Positions 36,918-45,713 of a DNA stretch of 64,000 nt are shown one piece after another. The translations under genes were made by a program, and so were the position numbers. The notes beneath the pieces were generated by a model, which was given only the letters and a program-made list of their open reading frames with translations, made no database searches and was not told where the DNA came from. Source of the DNA: Sphingobacterium athyrii (lineage in GTDB: Bacteria > Bacteroidota > Bacteroidia > Sphingobacteriales > Sphingobacteriaceae). The stretch covers positions 372,614-436,613 of the forward strand of contig NZ_QCXX01000004.1 in assembly GCF_003071065.1 (NCBI RefSeq), read 5' to 3'. Position 1 is the first letter of the stretch; each line of letters begins with the position of its first letter.

Positions 36918-39290
36918 ATGAAATGCTTATTATTTTTGCTTGCAGCACCATTGTTCGTGACGGCACAGACTAAACAGGTCGGGGGACAGATCCGGAATGG
37001 TAACAAGGAGGCGCTGGCTGATGCCTCCATTGTTTTGTTGGACAGTACCTATCAACAGATCAGCGAAACAAAAACAGATCGTGCCGGGAAATTTGAAGTG
37101 TCATTGATGCAGCATAGCAAATACTATCTTAAAGCCTCGCATTTGAACTTTGGATCCCTTGAAATATTTTTTTACAGCGACACCATAAAGAGTCCCCTGA
37201 TAGTGACACTTTTGCCAAAGGCGAAAGAACTTGCGGAAGTGAATGTGGTGGGTCGGCAACCGCGATTGATCCGTAAATTGGACCGTCTGGAATTTAATGT
37301 TCAAAATAGTAATCTCTCCGCACTTAACACCTGGGATATTCTCAAACGGACGCCTTTGGTAATGACCAACGGTTCGGACCTCCTGGTGCGGGGAAGCAAA
37401 AAGATCGCGGTGCTTATTAATGACCGTAAGGTGATGCTGAGCGGTGACGAACTGAAAACTTATTTGGAGAACACAGCCGGTAATGATGTACAATCCATCG
37501 AGGTGATTACCAATCCACCGGCAAAATATGAAGCGGATGGAAGCACGGTCATTAACATCAAGCTGTCCAAATCTACCTTATATGGTTATCGGGGTACCCT
37601 GCTGGCTCTGGCCGAAAAGAGTACGACCTGGAAACAGTTGTTTGGACTGACGCAGTATTATAAAAACGAAAAGTTCAATCTACGAGGGACATACAATTTT
37701 GGTCGCGGTACCTATGCCCGTTATGAAACAAACTATGTGTATTATCCCAAGGAACAGACCTCTTGGGAAGGGACAATGGACCGTTTCGATACCAATAATA
37801 GCCAAAATAGCTATGTGCTTTCGATGGACTATACGCCAGACTCAACATGGTCGGTCAATGCAGGCTTAAACGGTTATTATGGGCCAAGATCCTATGGTGT
37901 TTATGAAGTGCCCATGATAATCTATAACAAGGACCGGGTGCAGGAGTCCAGTTATTTTACAACAAATGACCATGAACGTTCCAACAAGACCAATAACCTC
38001 TATCTACAAGTGACGAAGAAACTCAGCCCTAAGTGGAGCATTAATTGGTCATCTTACTTTACGTCCAGCCATGCCAGCAATGATCAGGATGTCTTGACGG
38101 CATTGAATTTTAAAGGAGAAAAGCCGTCTAGCACACGTTTTATTAGTAATAATGACAGCAAAAATCGCCTTTTTTCCTCGCAAGTAGACGTTACAGGAAA
38201 GATAGGGGGACTGGAAGTAGAATTTGGTGGAAAGTTTAGTGCCGTAAAGACAACAAGTGACCTGCTATTTTCAGACGATGAATCTGGTACACTACAGCAC
38301 CGACCGGACAAGAGCAGCCTGTTTGATTACAAAGAACGCAATGCGGCTTTATATACATCGTTTAACTATACCTGGAAGAAATGGAGCTGGAAAGCGGGAT
38401 TAAGAGGGGAGTATACTGATTTGGAAGGCATTGTCTCAGAGCCCAAGGATATCAACAAGAAGGATTATATTGTGCTATTCCCGACGTTCTATATGCAATA
38501 TGCATGGTCAGACCAACAGCAATTTGGGTTTTCCTATGGTAAGCGCATCAGCCGTCCCGCTTACTCCTGGCTCAATCCGGCGAAATCTTATTATAATCTG
38601 TTTTCCTATTTTCAGGGCGACCCACGTTTAAGGGCTACCATTGTACATAACCTCAACCTGACCTGGACAAAGAACAGCTGGAATGTGGATCTATTTTACC
38701 GGTTCGAGAAATGGCCTAATATGGAAATCGCCTTGCAGGATAACGTCAATCATCAACTGATCTTTCAATATACCAATATTAAGAAAGGGCAGGGGGCGGG
38801 GATAGATCTGGGCAAGAGTGTTCAGCTAACCTCCCGCTGGGGATTAAATCTTCAACTGGAAGGCATGTACAATGAGAATTATTTTATGGGATCTGATGCT
38901 CTGCTCCACAAGAATGACGTTTACATCGGTAATGGCAATATAAGTTCAAGCTATGTGCTGGACAAAAATGCCGGCTGGAATGTAGAACTTGGAAACAGTT
39001 TTACTTCACCGACTATTCAGGGGCCATTTCGGATTACAGGTTATTCCAGCACTTACTTGACCACCAACCGTAAATTTTTTAACAAAAAACTGGAAGTCAA
39101 TCTGGCTTTTATGGATATTTTCAGGACTGAAAAAATGAGGATCTCGTCAAAGTATGCTGATCAGGATAATTATTTTGACGATTACCAAGATACAAGAAAG
39201 GTCAATGTGACGCTGCGGTATCACTTTGGAAATCAAAAAATCAAGAGCAGCAATCAGCCGACCAAGACCGAAGAGCAAAAAAGACTTTAG
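36918..39290 (+). CDS. Outer-membrane beta-barrel receptor (TonB-receptor-like, OMP_b-brl_3)
   Basis: A 790-residue outer-membrane protein. The signal peptide MKCLLFLLAAPLFVTAQ is followed by a CarboxypepD_reg-like domain (about 20-95; GGQIRNGNKEALADASIVLL), a plug-like segment (NVVGRQPRLIRKLDRLEFNV, LVRGSKKIAVLINDRKVMLSG, QSIEVITNPPAKYEADGSTVINI) and a barrel of the OMP_b-brl_3 type. The family is distinct from SusC and often paired with two-component systems. It is divergent from the kinase gene with phased TTAAC repeats between, so local control is likely (inference). Ligand is unknown. Confidence 0.87.
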   Translation: MKCLLFLLAAPLFVTAQTKQVGGQIRNGNKEALADASIVLLDSTYQQISETKTDRAGKFEVSLMQHSKYYLKASHLNFGSLEIFFYSDTIKSPLIVTLLPKAKELAEVNVVGRQPRLIRKLDRLEFNVQNSNLSALNTWDILKRTPLVMTNGSDLLVRGSKKIAVLINDRKVMLSGDELKTYLENTAGNDVQSIEVITNPPAKYEADGSTVINIKLSKSTLYGYRGTLLALAEKSTTWKQLFGLTQYYKNEKFNLRGTYNFGRGTYARYETNYVYYPKEQTSWEGTMDRFDTNNSQNSYVLSMDYTPDSTWSVNAGLNGYYGPRSYGVYEVPMIIYNKDRVQESSYFTTNDHERSNKTNNLYLQVTKKLSPKWSINWSSYFTSSHASNDQDVLTALNFKGEKPSSTRFISNNDSKNRLFSSQVDVTGKIGGLEVEFGGKFSAVKTTSDLLFSDDESGTLQHRPDKSSLFDYKERNAALYTSFNYTWKKWSWKAGLRGEYTDLEGIVSEPKDINKKDYIVLFPTFYMQYAWSDQQQFGFSYGKRISRPAYSWLNPAKSYYNLFSYFQGDPRLRATIVHNLNLTWTKNSWNVDLFYRFEKWPNMEIALQDNVNHQLIFQYTNIKKGQGAGIDLGKSVQLTSRWGLNLQLEGMYNENYFMGSDALLHKNDVYIGNGNISSSYVLDKNAGWNVELGNSFTSPTIQGPFRITGYSSTYLTTNRKFFNKKLEVNLAFMDIFRTEKMRISSKYADQDNYFDDYQDTRKVNVTLRYHFGNQKIKSSNQPTKTEEQKRL

Positions 39291-39293
39291 CCC

Positions 39294-39356
39294 ATAAAAA
39301 ATGCCTACACTTACATCCACAGATGGAATTAAAATCTGTAGCTGTCAGCGTAGGCA
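39294..39356 (-). terminator. Terminator after the OsmC gene
   Basis: TGCCTAC (39302-39308) pairs with GTAGGCA (39350-39356), with a second inner stem (39319-39324 with 39334-39339). On the minus strand it ends in TTTTTT. Confidence 0.65.
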
Positions 39357-39367
39357 CTATAAAAATA

Positions 39368-39784
39368 TTAGTTTATTTTTAGCGAATATGTGATATTGAT
39401 ACCACCCGCAGCAAGCATATCATGTACTGAACAATATTTTTTCACGGCTAATTCCGCAGCTTTTGTTGCTTTGACTTCGTCGATGTCCCCTTTAAGGAAA
39501 AAGTTGATATGAATATCCGTAAACACCTGTGGAACCTCTTCGCGACGCTTTCCTTCTACTTCCACCTGGATATCGTCAATTTGCTGACGTTGTTTGACCA
39601 AGATACTATGTAGGTCGAAAACGCTACAGGAACCCAATGCCATCAATACCAGCTCCATGGGGCGAACACCTTTTCCTTCACCACCAATTGCTTCAGAGCC
39701 ATCGATGTTCACTTTGACGGAAGATAATTCACTGCTGGCTTCGAAATGCACAGCTTGATTGACACGGTTTAATTTGATTTTCAT
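39368..39784 (-). CDS. OsmC family peroxiredoxin-like protein
   Basis: A 138-residue cytoplasmic protein of the OsmC/YhfA fold. The two redox cysteines are in LMALGSCSVFDL (near residue 53) and VKKYCSVHDML (near 117), with the conserved GGEGKGVRPMELVLMAL loop. OsmC proteins reduce organic hydroperoxides using dihydrolipoamide or thiols; the shorter YhfA-like subgroup is less well studied. It is a single gene ending at a hairpin. Confidence 0.88.
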   Translation of the reverse strand: MKIKLNRVNQAVHFEASSELSSVKVNIDGSEAIGGEGKGVRPMELVLMALGSCSVFDLHSILVKQRQQIDDIQVEVEGKRREEVPQVFTDIHINFFLKGDIDEVKATKAAELAVKKYCSVHDMLAAGGINITYSLKIN

Positions 39785-39971
39785 AAGAATAATTATTTAC
39801 GCGTATAGCACTTGTTTTTTTGCATTCATTCCATAGCAGCTTCTGCTGTCAAACCCCTCTTATAAAAGATTTATCGGATGCAACCTTCGAAGCGGATGAA
39901 CATTAAACAAACATAAACATTTCTTGAACGTTGATGAATGACTTTGTTAAACAAAAATACGCATTGTTTCA

Positions 39972-40014
39972 CAAAAAAAGGTCATCTGAATGTTCAATTC
40001 AAATGACCTTTTTT
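39972..40014. terminator. Intrinsic terminator after the GDSL lipoprotein gene
   Basis: A 12-bp arm (39974-39985, A run plus GGTCAT) pairs with 40003-40014, extended by four pairs past one mismatch, around a 7-base loop. The A and T runs let it act on both strands; it serves the minus-strand pair. Confidence 0.8.
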
Positions 40015-40039
40015 AGCCCTTTTTAGTTCATGTATAGCA

Positions 40040-41395
40040 CTAAGGCAAGGCAACACCGCCATACTGGCTGACATTTACTTTTCCTAATTTGGTGCTATAT
40101 TTTGCATTGATGGCGTCAACAAAAACATTGGCCATAATGGCATAGCCCATAGGCGTTAAGTGAACACCATCCAACGAGAATATATTACCGGTGATGTATT
40201 TATTGCTGATGGCGATACCGTTAATCTGATAGCCCGATTTTACCTTGTTCAGGAAACTATAGATATCGGCCACCGCAAGTTTTTTACTGTCAGCAACCTG
40301 TTTAATAATCGCGTTTAGCGCAACAATACGATCTTGGACCATTTTTGCCTCAGCCTCATCTAAGACAAAATTGTCACCAACAGGATTTTGTAGATATAGA
40401 CCATAGGGGTACGGATTGACAATACCAGTTGCTGGGTCTTTAAGATCTTGTCGGCCCAGTAAACCCGCAGATGAAAACGGTAAGATAAACATGTCTTTAT
40501 CCGTTGCTGCCCGAGGGGTAGTCTTTGTTTTGATATAGATATTCTCGAAAGGTGGCAATTTGGGGTCTTTTGCCGCTAATGCTGCATTAGCCCCGGCCAA
40601 TAAGGCTTGACGGGTTACTGTCGTAAAATAAGGGACGGCAGTGACATCAGGAATGGTAGCGACAACCCCTTTTTGTTCTTTGTTGGTCAATTTAGTGATA
40701 AAGCTGGTATAACGCCCCGTAAAGTCCTGTTCGGAAATCAATGCGTTTGTAGCATCAGTGTGGACAGCACCGTTTGTGGCATAGCCCAGCACATCGTTAT
40801 TTCCTAAGGAGAAGGAGAAAAATGTATGGTCTTTCGTGGTTGCGAAATCTACATAAGTTGTGGTAGCTGGCGCATTGTCTGGTAGCAATCGCTCAAAATA
40901 AGGATTCCCTTTTGTGGTACCTATTCCTGGCGCAAATGCCATATCCAAACGCATTCCCGGTACACCCAGATTATTGATGGGACCAGTGTACTTGATGTAA
41001 AGCGGCTTTTTGTCTTCGGTCTGCCCCCGGATAGCGAGGTGGTCAGTTACGGTGCCTAATTCTGGTTGACCGTTGACCAGCGCTTTTAAATATAAAAATC
41101 CGCTGCCATTATAGTTTTCCGCAGGAAAATAAGGCTGCAAAAATTCTCCGCCGCCCACCTTTTTCATCTCTTGCGCAAGCATATTCGGGAAAGATTGTTC
41201 CTGCCCCTTAAGACTAAGTCCACTATTGGCATAACCGGAAGTCAGGGAATTACCGACAGCAATATATTTGCTGAAATCCACATTTTCAGGATTTCCACCT
41301 TTGGTATCGAGGTCGATAGATGGCTTACAGGACGCAGCCAATGCCAGCGCCACAAAACCAATATAAAGCTTAATATTTTTTTGAAATCTTTTCAT
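40040..41395 (-). CDS. SGNH/GDSL-family lipolytic lipoprotein
   Basis: A 451-residue lipoprotein; the signal MKRFQKNIKLYIGFVALALAASC places the lipidated Cys at 23. Block I is YIAVGNSLTSGYANSGL, with the nucleophile Ser in GNSLT in place of GDSL; SFSLGNNDVLGYA supplies the block III Asn; LDGVHLTPMGYAIMAN holds the catalytic Asp-His. It is an esterase or lipase on the cell surface or periplasm. It lies 6 bases after the FadL-like gene on the same strand, a pairing that suggests release and uptake of fatty acids (inference). Confidence 0.88.
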   Translation of the reverse strand: MKRFQKNIKLYIGFVALALAASCKPSIDLDTKGGNPENVDFSKYIAVGNSLTSGYANSGLSLKGQEQSFPNMLAQEMKKVGGGEFLQPYFPAENYNGSGFLYLKALVNGQPELGTVTDHLAIRGQTEDKKPLYIKYTGPINNLGVPGMRLDMAFAPGIGTTKGNPYFERLLPDNAPATTTYVDFATTKDHTFFSFSLGNNDVLGYATNGAVHTDATNALISEQDFTGRYTSFITKLTNKEQKGVVATIPDVTAVPYFTTVTRQALLAGANAALAAKDPKLPPFENIYIKTKTTPRAATDKDMFILPFSSAGLLGRQDLKDPATGIVNPYPYGLYLQNPVGDNFVLDEAEAKMVQDRIVALNAIIKQVADSKKLAVADIYSFLNKVKSGYQINGIAISNKYITGNIFSLDGVHLTPMGYAIMANVFVDAINAKYSTKLGKVNVSQYGGVALP

Positions 41396-41401
41396 AATCT
41401 A

Positions 41402-42622
41402 TTACCATTTATAGGTGAATGAAATTGAAGGGGCGTGAATATTTGTCTTGTAAGCGCCCTCGATTTGTGTGACGGGGCTTGTGACAGTGCGCTCTTTCAA
41501 TTTTTGTAAAACATAAGCTGCGTGAAGGCTGAATTTGTCGTTGATGGCGTAAGACAAGCCCAGCGCACCCATGAGCCGGTCGTTGTCCGGAGTCTCTGCA
41601 TATACATAGTCTTTATCAACCGGTGTTTTTACATATCCCACTCCGGCACGTACAGCTAACTTTTCGTTGGCTTTGTAATTCACCCCAACTTTTCCTGAAA
41701 ATGCATTCTTATAATTTTTTATTTGCTCTGTATCCTGTAGCAGTGGGGTATTATCTGCATAATCAAAGACTAGCTTTTTATAGATATTGTATTGGATAAA
41801 AGTTCCGTCGGCAACAATATCCACTTTGTCACTCACCGGAACCGAGAGGCCGAGGTTAAGTGATGCTGGCAAAGGAAGTTCTGCGCTGAATTTGGTATCG
41901 GAAAACGAGGCTGCAACAGCATCAGGCACCGTAAATTCGGCATCACCCTTTTTCAGCTTTGTAACGACTTTTGACCGGTAAGATAAAGAGATCGCGACAT
42001 TGTTGTCAAAGTTGTAATGCGCGCCGACGTTGTAACCTATACCCGTACCTGTACCCGTTAATTTGGCATGTGCAGAGGATCCGTCAGGTAAAAACAAAGG
42101 TAGTGACCTAGCGAGATCGACCATGCCAATGTTGTAAACAAAACCAGCACCTACGCTTAAGTTATCCGTCAATTTATAACTGATAGTGGGCTGGATGTAA
42201 ATCGCACGCAATTTTAGATGGTTGAGTTCGTATTTTCCAGGCCAACTGTCTCCCCAGTCCACTGCTCCGCCATAAGGCGTATAGACACCCAGTCCAGCCT
42301 TCCAACGGGCATTGTCTGGCCCAAATGTTGCAAAAACAGAAAAAGGAGGAGTCACTTGCGAGCGCGTGTTATACACTTGATTGCTTCCTGATTCTTTGAA
42401 GGCTGATCGATACATTACCGCGGATATGCCTGCAGAAACTGCATTGTGGTCCATTTTTGCCAAACCTCCCGGGTTGTAGAATATACTTGTTTCGTCTGTG
42501 AACAGTGCAGATCCGGCACCAGCCATGCCTAATGCCCGTACGCCCTGTGTATTCACTTGAGACCCTTGTGCAAAGAGCAGTGATGGTGATGCACAAAGTA
42601 TTGAGAATAATAATTTCTTCAT
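41402..42622 (-). CDS. FadL/TodX-family outer-membrane hydrophobe transporter (OMPP1)
   Basis: A 406-residue outer-membrane protein with signal peptide MKKLLFSILCASPSLLFAQ. The mature start GSQVNTQGVRALGMAGAGSALFTDETSIFYNPGGLAKM is the FadL plug signature (the NPGG box), followed by a 14-strand barrel ending in FTYKW. FadL proteins let long-chain fatty acids and other hydrophobic molecules diffuse across the outer membrane. It is the first gene of a two-gene unit with the GDSL lipoprotein. Confidence 0.92.
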   Translation of the reverse strand: MKKLLFSILCASPSLLFAQGSQVNTQGVRALGMAGAGSALFTDETSIFYNPGGLAKMDHNAVSAGISAVMYRSAFKESGSNQVYNTRSQVTPPFSVFATFGPDNARWKAGLGVYTPYGGAVDWGDSWPGKYELNHLKLRAIYIQPTISYKLTDNLSVGAGFVYNIGMVDLARSLPLFLPDGSSAHAKLTGTGTGIGYNVGAHYNFDNNVAISLSYRSKVVTKLKKGDAEFTVPDAVAASFSDTKFSAELPLPASLNLGLSVPVSDKVDIVADGTFIQYNIYKKLVFDYADNTPLLQDTEQIKNYKNAFSGKVGVNYKANEKLAVRAGVGYVKTPVDKDYVYAETPDNDRLMGALGLSYAINDKFSLHAAYVLQKLKERTVTSPVTQIEGAYKTNIHAPSISFTYKW

Positions 42623-42702
42623 ACTAGTGTTTATTGTTGGTTAACGTTCCTCTTTAAAATACAATGCTAACATAGTAAATGTTTGGCTAATATTAATAAA
42701 TG

Positions 42703-42733
42703 TTGTGTAATATTTTTTTTGCTCGTACCTTTA
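42703..42733 (+). promoter_or_regulatory. Candidate promoter of tpx
   Basis: TTG at 42703-42705 and TACCTTTA at 42726-42733 (7 of 8 matches to TAnnTTTG) are spaced by 20 bases, close to the Bacteroidota consensus. The start codon is at 42769. Confidence 0.45.
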
Positions 42734-42768
42734 AGTGCAAGGAAACTAAAATTAAACAATCATATTTT

Positions 42769-43269
42769 ATGGCTACAATCACTTTTAAGGGCAACCCAGT
42801 GAACACTAAAGGCAACTTACCACAAGTCGGTGAGCAGGCGCCTGATTTTAAATTAACTGCAGGCGATCTTTCCGATAAATCTTTAGCAGACTTTAAGGGA
42901 AAAAAAATTGTGTTAAATATTTTTCCAAGTGTAGACACCGGAACCTGTGCAGCTTCTGTACGTGCATTTAATAAAGAAGCATCGCAATTGGACAATACGG
43001 TTGTACTGTGTATCTCGAAAGATCTACCGTTTGCACAGGGGCGTTTTTGTGCCGCTGAAGGCTTGAACAATGTGGTGACATTATCCGAATATAAAGATTC
43101 GAATTTCTCTGATGCTTATCAATTGGCAATTGCTGATGGACCTTTAGCAGGCCTATTGAGCCGTGTCGTGATTACCTTGGATGAGAATGGAAAAGTATTG
43201 TATGAAGAACAAGTAGCGGAAATCGCAGACGAACCGAACTATGCGGCTGCTATTGCTTCATTGAACTAA
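42769..43269 (+). CDS. tpx: Thiol peroxidase (Tpx-type peroxiredoxin)
   Basis: A 166-residue atypical 2-Cys peroxiredoxin, start ATG 42769 ([15 protein letters not shown]). Peroxidatic C60 lies in [16 protein letters not shown], and resolving C94 in [11 protein letters not shown], matching E. coli Tpx C61 and C95. It reduces lipid and alkyl hydroperoxides with thioredoxin as electron donor. It is a single gene, with a recognisable promoter box upstream and a very strong shared hairpin downstream. Confidence 0.95.
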   Translation: MATITFKGNPVNTKGNLPQVGEQAPDFKLTAGDLSDKSLADFKGKKIVLNIFPSVDTGTCAASVRAFNKEASQLDNTVVLCISKDLPFAQGRFCAAEGLNNVVTLSEYKDSNFSDAYQLAIADGPLAGLLSRVVITLDENGKVLYEEQVAEIADEPNYAAAIASLN

Positions 43270-43316
43270 CTGGAAGGATAGGGGATGTTAAGAACAAATC
43301 TCATATCTCAGTACTA

Positions 43317-43376
43317 AAAACCAAATAATCGATAAAAAGCGTGCCTCAGCACGCTTTTTATCGATTATTTGGTTTT
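43317..43376. terminator. Long perfect inverted repeat between convergent tpx and the PLP-enzyme gene
   Basis: Arms of 28 bp (43317-43344 and 43349-43376) are fully complementary around a CTCA loop. The core GATAAAAAGCGTGC carries A and T runs on both sides. It contains the last codons and stop of the minus-strand gene and serves as a bidirectional terminator. Confidence 0.85.
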
Positions 43377-44537
43377 CTCTAAAGCCTGTAAGATATCGTT
43401 GATAATATCTTCCTGATCCTCCAAGCCAACAGACAAACGGATGCTGCCCGGTTGTATGCCCAGATTTAAACGCTCGTCTTCTGATAATTTGGAATGCGTC
43501 GTAGACGCCGGGTGCGTAGCGATTGACCGCGAGTCGCCTAAGTTGGATGTATATAAAATCATTTCCAGCTGGTCAACAAAAGCTTTCGCACGCTCAAAAC
43601 CACCTTTAACAACCAGGGTAACTATACCACCACCGGCTTTCATCTGCTTCTTAGCGAGCTCATATTGTGGATGGCTTGGTAGAAAAGGATATTTTACATC
43701 TTCAATCTCCGGATGATTTTCTAGCGCTTGCGCCAGTGCGAGTGCATTGGAACAATGGCGATCCATACGGATTCCTAGGGTATCCAAACTTTTGGAAATA
43801 ATCCAGGCATTAAAAGGTGACAATGCTGGGCCTGTATGACGGATAAAGAACATCAATTTGTCTATCAATTCCTGTTTTCCGACCACAATACCCCCCAAAA
43901 CACGTCCCTGTCCATCCATATATTTTGTTGCTGAATGGATAACCAGGTCAAATCCATACTGAATTGGTTTCTGAAGATAAGGCGTTGCAAAACAGTTGTC
44001 GATCGAAAGAATGATATTCGGATATTTTTCTTTGAATTTACCCAGCCATTCCAGATCAACCAATTCCAACCCGGGGTTGGATGGTGATTCCAAAAATATA
44101 ATTTTCGTATTTGGCTGTATGGCCTTTTCCCATTCCTCCGGATTAGCCGCATCTACGTAAGTTGTCGTAACACCCCAGCGCGGAAAAAGTTCGGTAAATA
44201 ACTGATGGGTAGATCCAAATATTGCCCGTGAAGAAACGATATGATCTCCACTTTCAATAATTGCAGCAAAGGAAGCAAATACTGCCGCCATACCCGATGC
44301 GAAGGACAAACCTGCTTCGGCACCTTCCATAATACAGACCTTGTTGATAAATTCGGAAGTATTTGGGTTGGCATAGCGGGAATAAATCATTGCATCTTCT
44401 TCTCCAGCAAAGACCGCCCGACCTTGTTCAGCGCTGTCGAAGATAAAACTTGATGTGAGGTATAAAGGAGTCGAATGTTCGCGAAGTGCGGAACGATCGA
44501 CCTGTTCACGTATGATTTTAGATTGATCTTTTTTCAT
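43365..44537 (-). CDS. metZ: Cys/Met metabolism PLP-dependent enzyme (O-succinylhomoserine sulfhydrylase-like)
   Basis: A 390-residue fold-type I PLP enzyme. YSRYANPNTSEF is the cofactor phosphate loop, LSFASGMAAVFASF and IDNCFATPYLQKPI (PLP Asp) follow, and the Schiff-base Lys is in VIHSATKYMDGQGRVLGG. The GQGR after the Lys is typical of MetZ-like direct sulfhydrylases, which join sulfide to an activated homoserine to make homocysteine; a cystathionine gamma-synthase role is the alternative. The gene is alone; its stop lies inside the shared 28-bp inverted repeat. Confidence 0.85.
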   Translation of the reverse strand: MKKDQSKIIREQVDRSALREHSTPLYLTSSFIFDSAEQGRAVFAGEEDAMIYSRYANPNTSEFINKVCIMEGAEAGLSFASGMAAVFASFAAIIESGDHIVSSRAIFGSTHQLFTELFPRWGVTTTYVDAANPEEWEKAIQPNTKIIFLESPSNPGLELVDLEWLGKFKEKYPNIILSIDNCFATPYLQKPIQYGFDLVIHSATKYMDGQGRVLGGIVVGKQELIDKLMFFIRHTGPALSPFNAWIISKSLDTLGIRMDRHCSNALALAQALENHPEIEDVKYPFLPSHPQYELAKKQMKAGGGIVTLVVKGGFERAKAFVDQLEMILYTSNLGDSRSIATHPASTTHSKLSEDERLNLGIQPGSIRLSVGLEDQEDIINDILQALEKTK

Positions 44538-44695
44538 GATGTGTAAAGTTACGAGATGAAATTTTAATATGGTATATTTCGCTGCTAAATAACTTGTTTT
44601 TGTCGAAAAAAAATTGGCTATTTCCTTGTCTTGTAATACAGTCTATCGTTTTCTTGTTTAGCGATGAAAAAGTGGGGTATTGATTACTCCAATAA

Positions 44696-44750
44696 ATAAA
44701 TAGAAAAAGAGCCCAGTTTTTGTTAACAACTGAGCTCTTTTTCTATTTAT
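44696..44750 (-). terminator. Intrinsic terminator after the META lipoprotein gene
   Basis: Perfect 17-bp arms (44696-44712 with 44734-44750) extend inward by about five pairs past a mismatch; the minus-strand product ends in a U-rich run. Confidence 0.8.
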
Positions 44751-44807
44751 CGTCGGGCCGGACAATGCTGGCCAATGTCTGCGTCAACTATCTTGGCGAA
44801 TATCATA

Positions 44808-45296
44808 TTATTTCTTTACAAATTGCATCACGACAATATCGCCGGATATAAATGTCAATTCATTATCTCTGACATCGAAATTTGTTGTGGATTTTAAACC
44901 ATTCATAAATTCGTTATAAGCGGCATTCTCACAGTGCATCATCGTAGAAATCAATTTATCGCCGATTTTAATGGAATTGCCTTTCTCACTTTCATAAGTA
45001 CCACCGATGCCGTTACAGCCGTTGTTACCTTCTACTTTGTGCTCTTTGGTCGTGAATGTCAATGTCGGAACTTTGTCTTTGAAGAGGTCTTTGAGTCCTT
45101 TTCCTGCTGTTTCGGGTGTCGTAAGTGACTTAAGTTCCCAAGTTCCCTCCAGCGATGCATTATCCACCACACTTGGTTTTTGAACCGTGGTCGCGGTATC
45201 GCTGTTTCCCGTTGCTTCAGATTTTTTTCCTGTTGTGTTGCATGCAACAGTTGAAAACGCCAATGCAACTGTTAAAATCATTAAATTTACTTTCAT
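44808..45296 (-). CDS. META-domain lipoprotein (HslJ-like)
   Basis: A 162-residue lipoprotein. ATG 45296 gives MKVNLMILTVALAFSTVAC, a type II signal with Cys at 19. The META domain (about 50-160) reads LEGTWELKSLTT, LTFTTKEHKVEGNNGCNGIGGTYE (the conserved NGCNxxxG), IGDKLISTMMHCENAAYNEFMNGL and VVMQFVKK. HslJ-type proteins are linked to novobiocin resistance and heat response in E. coli; the biochemical role is unknown. It stands alone with its own terminator. Confidence 0.85.
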   Translation of the reverse strand: MKVNLMILTVALAFSTVACNTTGKKSEATGNSDTATTVQKPSVVDNASLEGTWELKSLTTPETAGKGLKDLFKDKVPTLTFTTKEHKVEGNNGCNGIGGTYESEKGNSIKIGDKLISTMMHCENAAYNEFMNGLKSTTNFDVRDNELTFISGDIVVMQFVKK

Positions 45297-45335
45297 AATC
45301 ATTTTTAATAATATATAAACATTCCTTTTTCTGCC

Positions 45336-45486
45336 CTAGAGTGTGTAATTATCATGCCAATCTTTTCCCAATGGCATCCAACCACCTGCCGTAGTACAGC
45401 TAACTTCTTTATCCTCTATAAAATAACAGATCGGTATTTTTTGTTTGCACTTCAGGGCTGAAATAAGCTCAGTTTGATGGAATCAT
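45336..45486 (-). pseudogene. Small frameshifted protein gene
   Basis: On the minus strand a protein-like frame of ~48 codons ends at TAG 45336-45338 (residues include ELISALKCKQKIPICYFIED, then TTAGGWMPLGKDWHDNYTL) but has no start codon and is preceded by TGA. An ATG at 45486 (MIPSN) is one base out of frame; removing one A of the AAA run right after it would join ATG to the frame as an intact 49-residue protein (MIPSTELIS...). So it is either a single-base disruption or a sequencing error. Family not recognised. Confidence 0.45.
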
Positions 45487-45548
45487 ACTAAAAAAAGCAC
45501 AACGATAACACTGCAAGAGATTATTTTGCTCTTTTAAGGGAATGTTTT

Positions 45549-45566
45549 ATATCAATCGATTGATAT
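45549..45566. promoter_or_regulatory. 18-bp perfect palindrome upstream of the fucosidase operon
   Basis: ATATCAATC and its complement form an uninterrupted palindrome centred on CG, the style of LacI/GalR-type operators, about 57 bases before the promoter boxes. No such regulator is encoded nearby; the adjacent regulator is AraC-type. Confidence 0.35.
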
Positions 45567-45622
45567 GATTCAATAAGGCCAATTTTCTGTCCCAGCATGC
45601 TTTTGGGGTGTTTTTTGTCCGC

Positions 45623-45655
45623 TTTGAGTACGCAAATGTTACACGGATAATTTTA
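45623..45655 (+). promoter_or_regulatory. Candidate promoter of the fucosidase operon
   Basis: TTTG (45623-45626) and TAATTTTA (45648-45655, 7 of 8 to TAnnTTTG) are separated by 21 bases, 59 bases before the GH29 ATG. Confidence 0.4.
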
Positions 45656-45713
45656 TGAAACTTCTTATATTAGGACTTTACAACCTAATTTTCGAGTACT
45701 TATAATAAAGAAT

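Noticed and set aside
43317..43376. Insertion-sequence end or attachment site
   Set aside because: The inverted repeat sits between two intact convergent genes with A/T runs typical of a terminator; no transposase or target duplication is present.
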